64,000 nt of DNA, taken from Ectocarpus siliculosus. Lineage: Eukaryota > Sar > Phaeophyceae > Ectocarpales > Ectocarpaceae. Made by a program: the position numbers and the translations under genes. The stretch lies in the NCBI GenBank assembly GCA_000310025.1, contig FN649735.1, positions 4,187,955-4,251,954 on the forward strand, given 5' to 3'. This document shows positions 57,685 to 64,000 of this stretch, piece after piece (the stretch's first letter is position 1; every line of letters starts with the position of its first letter). The notes under the pieces were generated by a model. The model ran no database searches. It had not been told where the DNA came from and was given only the letters and a program-made list of their open reading frames with translations.

Positions 57685-58377
57685 ATGATGGTCGAGGGGG
57701 CGTTGGGTTCTGACAGGCAAGGGCGGCTCGAGATGCCGTTGTACAGTTTCATTTTCCAACCATACTGCCGTACGTTATGGAGCGACGCTAGCGGGGATGC
57801 GATGCGCGGTTACTGTTTAGAGACAGGCAAGTACTGGCGGATGGACTTCCCTACCGACGTCAGACAACGTCTGCGCCACCACGTCATGGGGAGGGACGAC
57901 CTCAGTATCAATCTCCTGGAATTACTCGGGATGGTAATCACAGCATGGGCTTTCACGGTAGACGCAGGCGCCACGCCTGAGTACCAGGGACAGAGCGTTC
58001 TCATGAGAGGGGACAACATGAGCGCCGTGTATTGGTGTAACCAATGCAGAGGGGCCACAGAGCCGAGGTCGGGAGCACTGGTGCGAACGATGGGATGTTT
58101 AGAGATGCGGAGCGGTTGGTGTTTCAGAGCACGGCATGTAGGAGGCATTTCCAATACCCTCGCGGACGGAATATCTAGGTGGGACCATGACCGTATCGCC
58201 CCCAACCTCCACGCGTTCCGACCGGATATTCAGCGGCAGGTGCAAGAACTGGGGCAGGCAGGACGGGATCTAGTCTCCGCCACCTTGGCGTCCAGCTCGT
58301 CGGTCAATCAGTTGCGCCTTCGTCTCGACGCACTTACGCGTCGGGTTTCAAATCTTGGTGCACGTTTTGAGGGATAA
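57685..58377 (+). CDS. RNase H domain of DIRS-like element
   Basis: 230 codons. All four acidic residues expected of an RNase H fold are present: the Asp of WSDASGDA, the Glu of NLLELLGMV, the Asp of MRGDNMSAVYW, and the Asp of ISNTLADGISRW. The domain removes RNA from RNA/DNA hybrids during reverse transcription. The C-terminal tail (QVQELGQAGRDLVSATLASS...) is the segment retained as a remnant in units A, B and the inverted block, which identifies what was deleted there. It overlaps the recombinase reading frame. The N-terminal junction with reverse transcriptase is broken. Confidence 0.85.
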   Translation: MMVEGALGSDRQGRLEMPLYSFIFQPYCRTLWSDASGDAMRGYCLETGKYWRMDFPTDVRQRLRHHVMGRDDLSINLLELLGMVITAWAFTVDAGATPEYQGQSVLMRGDNMSAVYWCNQCRGATEPRSGALVRTMGCLEMRSGWCFRARHVGGISNTLADGISRWDHDRIAPNLHAFRPDIQRQVQELGQAGRDLVSATLASSSSVNQLRLRLDALTRRVSNLGARFEG

Positions 58378-59282
58378 CAGAGAAGCCACGTTTTTTCCCC
58401 CCGGGCGTTTCAGATGACCGCAGAGTGTGGGAACTGATCGATTTTTCCGCATGGTGTTTTGAGATAGGAAACAACTCCGCTAGTACGATATCAGGGAAGC
58501 TTGCAGGGGTGCAGTTCCACCACAGAGTACAAGCATCTGTCGAGCTGGACATCTCGTCGCCGTTGCTGAAGTGTGCGTTGCGGGGGATCGCCCGGAACCA
58601 CGTGGCTATGGGCACCACGCGTCGTGAGCGCCTACCTGTATCCTGGCGCATGCTGTGCGACGGGGGAGGCAGGATCCCAAGTTGGGGAGCAGGCGGTCGG
58701 GTCATGTGGCTGTGTTTGGGTCCCAGTTTCTTTTTCATTACCCGCTCCGACGAGATCTTTGCAAACAACGCTGGGGCAACACACGCGTCTCACTGTCTCA
58801 CGCGGGCCGACGTAGCCTTGTTTTCTGGCAATGAGCAACTCAACTTCCGCAACTACCGCAAGGCAGACCGGCTAGGGTTGCGGTTCCGAGGACACAAGGG
58901 CGATCAGGATGAGAGAGGCAACATTCGTGTACGCACGCGGGATCACGTTAGGGGACCGCAGTCGGGTGTAAGAGCGAGCGGCGGGGCAGTCGCTCTTGTT
59001 GTTGAGCTTTTGTCGTGTCATGCGACGTTGCCCGACTCCGCACCGTTATCGTCATTCCGCGAGAAGGGAGGGGCGGTAAGCGTAGTGAAGTACAGCAGAG
59101 CACTGAGTGCGTTGAGAGACGTGGTCACTGAGTCTGGACGAGACCCCCGTCTCTACGGATTGCATTCATTGCGTATCGGGGGGCCTACAGCCTGGGCTTC
59201 AGGAGGCGACATTTCTGAGAGAGTAGTTCAGAGGGAAGGAAAATAGTCATCAGACGTATACAAGCAGTACGTTCAGAACAAT
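58330..59282 (+). pseudogene. Tyrosine recombinase with two nonsense codons
   Basis: Colinear with 40877-41929. An in-frame TGA at 58368-58370 interrupts the N-terminal part (after ASGFKSWCTF). A TAG at 59244-59246 replaces the conserved tryptophan just before the terminal tyrosine. Between them the 273-codon frame holds the box I Arg (FITRSDEIFANN) and H-x-x-R (HSLRIGG). The copy is therefore inactive. Confidence 0.85.
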
Positions 59283-59690
59283 TTGGAAGACTCGCGACGG
59301 GTGTCGCGAAAACTGACCAATGGGAGTAGGTCACAAATGAGACAGCCGGGGGAAGGGACGATATGGGGAACGAAGAGTTGACTGCACGTGGGCGGCGGTC
59401 TGGAGTAGACCTCGGTGTTGGATGTGGTTGAATGGTCGAGTACCATTTGGGGACTTGGTCATTCCAGACCCCTGCGTGCAGTAGCAGTAGTCGGATTTCC
59501 CCGACTGGATACAATAGCTGACTTGCGAGCAGAGTGAGAGAGAGACAGGTTTTGGAGGAGGAATCAGGCGCGAGGCTGGGGTGTTGCTAGCGCCGGTTCT
59601 TACCCCCTTCTTTCTCTCTCTCTCCACCCTTGGTGATATAGAAAACCGATAATGATGAAGCAACTCGAAAACAAAACAACAAACGGCCGG

Positions 59691-60313
59691 TTGAACAGCG
59701 AAAGAGGGTCCTGGGTGCTGCGCGCCAGATCTGTTTTTATTTATTTTTTGCGTGTGTTCTTGAGTGACCATTGTACACATGCGGCTGCTGCTGCGGTTGC
59801 TGCTGTTATGCTCGGAATGTGCTGCAATGGTCGTACGGTTACCGTCTTCAGGTTTGGTAACAGTCTGCTCGTTCGTATAGCGGTAGCGGTGCGCATCTAT
59901 CGCGACGGCAAGCGCATTGAGATAATAGTTCGTCCGTCGTGCTTCTAGTCTACACAGATAGGCGTGTTCTTCTTTGTTGCCACTTCATACCAGAAAAGAA
60001 ATACAGTCTCCACCAAGTTACAGTATCTCCACAGCAGTTCGGAGACCAAAACTATTATTCTTTTGTCGTGTTTGTTGTTGCTGAGCGCACATCGGATGTT
60101 GACGTTCGTTACACGTGTTCAAGCCAGCGGTGGGCCAGAGGGATGAGAGTGGGTGTCTTTCTCGAGAATTCATGCCTTGTCTTCTCGAGTCTCCCTTCCT
60201 TTAGTCTACCTCTCTCTCTCTGTTGCATTTTCGCCGTTAGGGTCCCGATGACATCGAACGTCAACGGCAATCGTTTTGCATCTTGCTGAGTAGGAGGCTA
60301 CCCGTGTACCCGG
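59691..60313. other. No recognisable gene
   Basis: Lies between the DIRS-like terminus and the LINE. Open frames (for example 59939-60289, +) show no motif. Confidence 0.45.
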
Positions 60314-63297
60314 TTGCTGCATGTGAGGCGATGGGCGCCGCCTCTTTCCGTCAAGCAATGCGCATGGCCCCTACGGTTCGCCGCACATGCAGTGCTGTGT
60401 GACAGCTTCCAGCGGTTCAGAGCGGCGACGGTGTTTTTCGCCGGTAGGGCCCCAGAACAACCCGAACCGCGACTGTTTCATTGTTTTGGGGTCCCCCCAC
60501 CCAGTGTGTCGGGGACCGATTGCAAGCGCCTTGACTACATCCTGACAAGGCAGGCACATCACGGCCTACTATCTAACGTGGTTGTCATCCCCCAGCCGGT
60601 TCGCCCAGTCAAAGCAGGCTCAGACCACAATATGGTAGTAGCCACCGTCAACCTCGGTGGCAGGCTTGCCCACAACCGTGCAGTCCGGACTAAACAAAAC
60701 AGAAGCAATTCAACCGACGGGAATTGCAGTTCGAAGCAGCACGGCGTGCGGTGACTAATCGGTTCCTCCTCAACCTCGACACACGACTGGACGAGCGAAC
60801 AACCACCGCCGCGGAATTGGCGATTGACTTTACCAATGTTCTCCTCGAAGCAGCGCGGACGACCCTAGGGGAGGAACCGCGGAGACGCCGCACGCAGGAG
60901 TGGTGTGAGACCCCAGAGACGAGAGCAGTGTTGGACGAGGCCCTTACCAAACGGCGGGAAGCGCGCCGAGCGATGAGGGGCAGTTGGAACTCAGCAACGT
61001 GGAGGGCTCTGAAAGCAGCGTGTAAGGGACTGGCTACAGCAGTCGAAACGGGCGTTTATGCCCACCTGGACGGATATGTGACTGAACTAGAAGCAATCTA
61101 CAAAGATCGCGACATGAGAGGACTGTACCAACACCTCAAGAGATCAGTGAGCCTCAGCGGGAGACAAGCGGGGGGACAGCAGTTCATCGCGGATGAGAAC
61201 GGCGTGTTGCTCCGGAACAGGGACGACATCCTCCAGCGGTGGCGAGATTCTTCAGCGCCCTGCTCAACACGAAATCCCCTACCCTGAACCCAGACATCAT
61301 CGAACGAGTGACACAACGGCCAGCGACACGCGACACTCAACGGTTGAGAGAGGTGCCAGAACTCGAGGAGGTGAAACGGGCAACGAAAGGCCTCAAGAAC
61401 TGGAAGGCACCCGGCCATGACTCCCTCCCTGCCGAGTTGCTCAAGATCTATGACGACGAACCCTTCGTCCTGGGGCACCTCTATACCATCCTCGTAAAGG
61501 TGTGGAACGGAGGAGATATTCCGCAAGAGTGGGATGCAGCCATCAAGGTGCTGTATGTACAAGAAGGTTGCCCGGTCCAACTGTAACAACTACAGGGGGA
61601 TTTCGCTACTATCTCACGTAGGCAAGGTCCCCATCAAGATCATCACCGACCGTCTAAGCGCCTTCTGCGAAGCTAACAACATCCTCCCGGGGGAACAGTG
61701 CGGATTTCGACCCGGGCGATCCACCGTCGACATGCTGTTCGTCGTGCGCCACCTCCAGGAGCTGGGGCGGAGAAAGAAAATACCACTCTACATGTCCTTC
61801 GTCGACTTGAAGAAGGCGTATGATTCGGTGGACCGAGAGATGCTATGAAAAGTGCTGGCCAGGGCCGGGATTCCCGCGAAGCTGATCAAAGTCATCCGCC
61901 AATTCCACGATGGAATGCGGGCCCGGGTGCGCATGGACGACGGAGAACTATCGGACTGGTTCTTCGTGACACAGGGCGTGCGACAAGGATGTGTGCTATC
62001 CCCACTGCTGTTCAACATCTTCTTCGCCGAGGTCCTCGAGGTCGTTGTCATCCGATTCAGCGAGGATGATGTTGTTCTGCGGAGCCTGGTGTGCGTGGAG
62101 GAGGGGAAGACGGAAGCGGGGGGGCCGGAGGAGACACCCCTTGACCGAGTACGGAGGGCAGTATGGGGGATGCTATATGCCGATGATGCCGGCGTCGTAT
62201 CTAGGTCAGCAGAAGGACTGGCGAGAATGATGATCATCATCGTTGAGGTGTTCGGGGAGTTCGGGCTGACGGTATCGGAGAAGAAGATGGAGACACTCCT
62301 GATGCGCGCGAAGGACAAGCCGACTACAACACCACAGCCTCCCCCGCCTCCACCGCTGACCATCGAAGCCGCGGGACAGAAATAAGCCTAGACGACCGAG
62401 TTCCGGTACCTCGGTGGCCTCGTCAACGAACGTGGCGACCTCACCCGGGAGATCAACTGCAGGAGCAGAGGAGCGTGGGCGTGCCTCAGGCGATATGGCC
62501 GGGAGCTCTTCGACAGACTGAAAGCGCCATTCCAACTCAAGATCCGCCTCCTCCAGGCGGAGGCGATGGAGGCACTGCTGTACGGCTGCATGACATGGTC
62601 ACCACTCAGCGGCCTTTACCAGACGCTGCGATCGATACACCACCGACTGCTCCTTGGAGTTATCGGGTACAAGCGCAAAAAAGACACCTACCGGCAGCTT
62701 TCCTACGCCCAGACGCTGAAGAGGGTCGGAGGCCAGAGCGTTGAAGCCACGATCCGACCACGACGCCTACTGTCCGCGGGAGCATTGGCACGGCAGCCGG
62801 ACGGGCGACTCCCGAAACGACTGATACTCGGCGAACTGGCGGGGGGGGAGAAGCGACGTAGGGGGGGACAGGAACAGAACTGGCCGAAGTGTGTGCAAGA
62901 CGACCTGAAGGCATTCGGGGCCGACCACGGATGTACGAAAACCGATCCATGTTGTCTCGGAATCCCGGTACCGAAAGACACGGCACCGAAGTCAAAGTGG
63001 ACGGAAGCCGCGAAGGTGGAGGGGGGAGTACCCTGGCATGCGGCGGTGATGCAGGGAGCTGAGAGGTTCATGACCTCCTGGCACAAGAAGGAAGAAGAGG
63101 CCAGCCGACAACGAGCGCTCAAACGAGACCACAAGCCAACAATCAATGGGGCGGGAGGGGGGCAGGAGACGGGCGAGACGGCGAGGGAAGAAAGTAAACG
63201 AAGAGACGGACCTAGTGGCGTGAATCGTGCCGGATTGAATTTCTTTTGGCCAGTTCCCCCTCCCCAACGCTGCACCATTGCACCAACCCCCCACTAG
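60314..63297 (+). pseudogene. LINE ORF2 with endonuclease and reverse transcriptase, broken
   Basis: Non-LTR retrotransposon remnant. The end of an APE-type endonuclease is at about 60490-60680 (DCKRLDYILTR, then the SDHNMV motif). A linker and thumb-proximal region follow (60724-61287), then the RT from about 61240: [62 protein letters not shown] and the catalytic [10 protein letters not shown] at about 62170-62200. A C-terminal region begins EFRYLGGLVNERGDL and contains ALLYGCMTWSPLSGL. Frame changes occur near 60740, 61250 and 61560. Stop codons TGA 61846-61848 (tryptophan position), TAA 62383-62385 and TAG 62389-62391 interrupt the rest. No RNase H or C-terminal zinc knuckle is seen. The clade is not determined; an RTE-like affinity is possible. 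Confidence 0.85.
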
Positions 63298-63461
63298 TGA
63301 TGACGTACCATTACCATGTATGTATCGCTCGTTGGTGGCCATGTTGGCGTGTTTGCTTGTTCGTTCGTTAGTGGTCTCTCCACCGTCTCTCCACCGTGTG
63401 CCTTATTCTGTCTCTCTTATTTCTTGTTATTTTCGGCCTGGTCTTTTTTTGTCCTCGCTCT

Positions 63462-63493
<32 letters not shown>

Positions 63494-63897
63494 TCTCTTT
63501 TCTTCCTGTTTCCTCTTATTTTTTTTCTCTATTCTATTTTTTCTCGGTGTCGCTCTGTTTTTCCTCTTTTTCTGTGTCAGATGGCCTTGTCTCTGCTTGT
63601 GTGTGAAGCACCAAGATTGAACCAAGGGGGTGTACCTCTTTCTCCCTGGCCCGTGATGCTGACTCCTAGTCTCAGTTGTTACCTCGCATAGCGCGCAGAG
63701 GGAGCGGAGGACTCCAGATTATCTGTTGTTGATTTCTATTGACTTGCGGACCCCTCGGGGCCAGTTTGTTTGAGCGTACCTTTTTAGGGTAAGCTAGGCT
63801 GCTGTGACCACGGGAATCGACCGCGTCAAGTGTTGGATCAGTACAGACACATGAAGGTACTGGGTAGAGAAAGATCGGAACGGTTTTTAATGTGAAC

Positions 63898-63932
<35 letters not shown>

Positions 63933-64000
63933 ATCAACAACAAGGAGAGGTTTCAATTCAACTACTATAAATAAATACAACTTACTGGAGTATGGAGGGT
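63298..64000. other. Low-complexity region after the LINE
   Basis: A pyrimidine-rich stretch with TTTTCG repeats (63455-63500) and a CAA microsatellite at about 63896-63935 (eleven or more units). No gene is recognised. Either could be the 3' tail of the LINE. Confidence 0.5.

Larger units (their letters stand above)
57466..59690 (+). mobile_element. DIRS-like element, 5'-truncated, with RNase H and recombinase
   Basis: A short reverse-transcriptase remnant (57466-57648) is followed by RNase H (57685-58377), tyrosine recombinase (about 58330-59246 plus tail) and a 3' terminal region ending near 59690 in AACTCGAAAACAAAACAAC. It is related to but clearly diverged from the copies in units A-C. 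It shows that the family's normal order is RT, RNase H, recombinase. It is degenerate, with frame changes and stop codons. Confidence 0.8.

Overview
This is a eukaryotic nuclear window. No bacterial operon structure is present. Real coding sequence is split into short exons with GT-AG (and one GC-AG) introns, and most of the rest is transposable element. The recognisable host gene is a secreted protein built of WSC domains (cysteine-rich, carbohydrate-binding). Together with DIRS-like tyrosine-recombinase retrotransposons, introns of several hundred bases and intermediate GC, this fits a stramenopile, most likely a brown alga. That assignment is inference; nothing in the window fixes the species.

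The layout is dominated by three direct copies of one large unit. Unit A is about 2356-18782 and unit B about 18783-35701. Unit C is 35702-36618 continued at 42307-54085. Each unit carries one complete WSC gene on the + strand (A 5326-11370, B 26174-31791, C 44283-51492). The genes have a signal-peptide exon, then repeating phase-0 exon modules: a 57-nt exon and a 210-222-nt exon per WSC domain. A and B encode four WSC domains and C encodes five, because A and B share a deletion of one module. Units A and B end in an internally deleted DIRS-like element on the - strand followed by a tRNA-headed SINE-like sequence.

The copies date each other's insertions. A 4451-bp LTR retrotransposon (18917-23367, LTRs differing at one of 187 positions) lies between A and B with a TACGG target duplication; the empty site is at 35812-35830. 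It carries only a Gag-like protein with two zinc knuckles. A 497-bp solo-LTR-like element (12516-13012, CTAC duplication) is present only in A. The SINE-like element is in A and B but absent from the inverted block. Unit C is interrupted by a 5.7-kb block (36619-42306) that is an inverted copy of a unit-to-unit junction. Its left edge forms a near-perfect palindrome with only 7 bp of spacer. The block carries an expanded array of a hairpin-forming repeat (19 cores against 4-5 elsewhere) and the only intact tyrosine recombinase in the window (40877-41929).

The flanks are mobile-element remains. At the left are the 3' end of a LINE ORF2 (1-783) and a direct pair of DIRS-like terminal repeats (1382-1618, 2119-2355). 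At the right are a fragment of another DIRS-like element (57466-59690: RT remnant, RNase H, tyrosine recombinase with stop codons) and a broken LINE with endonuclease and reverse transcriptase (60314-63297). I recognise nothing in 54086-57430.
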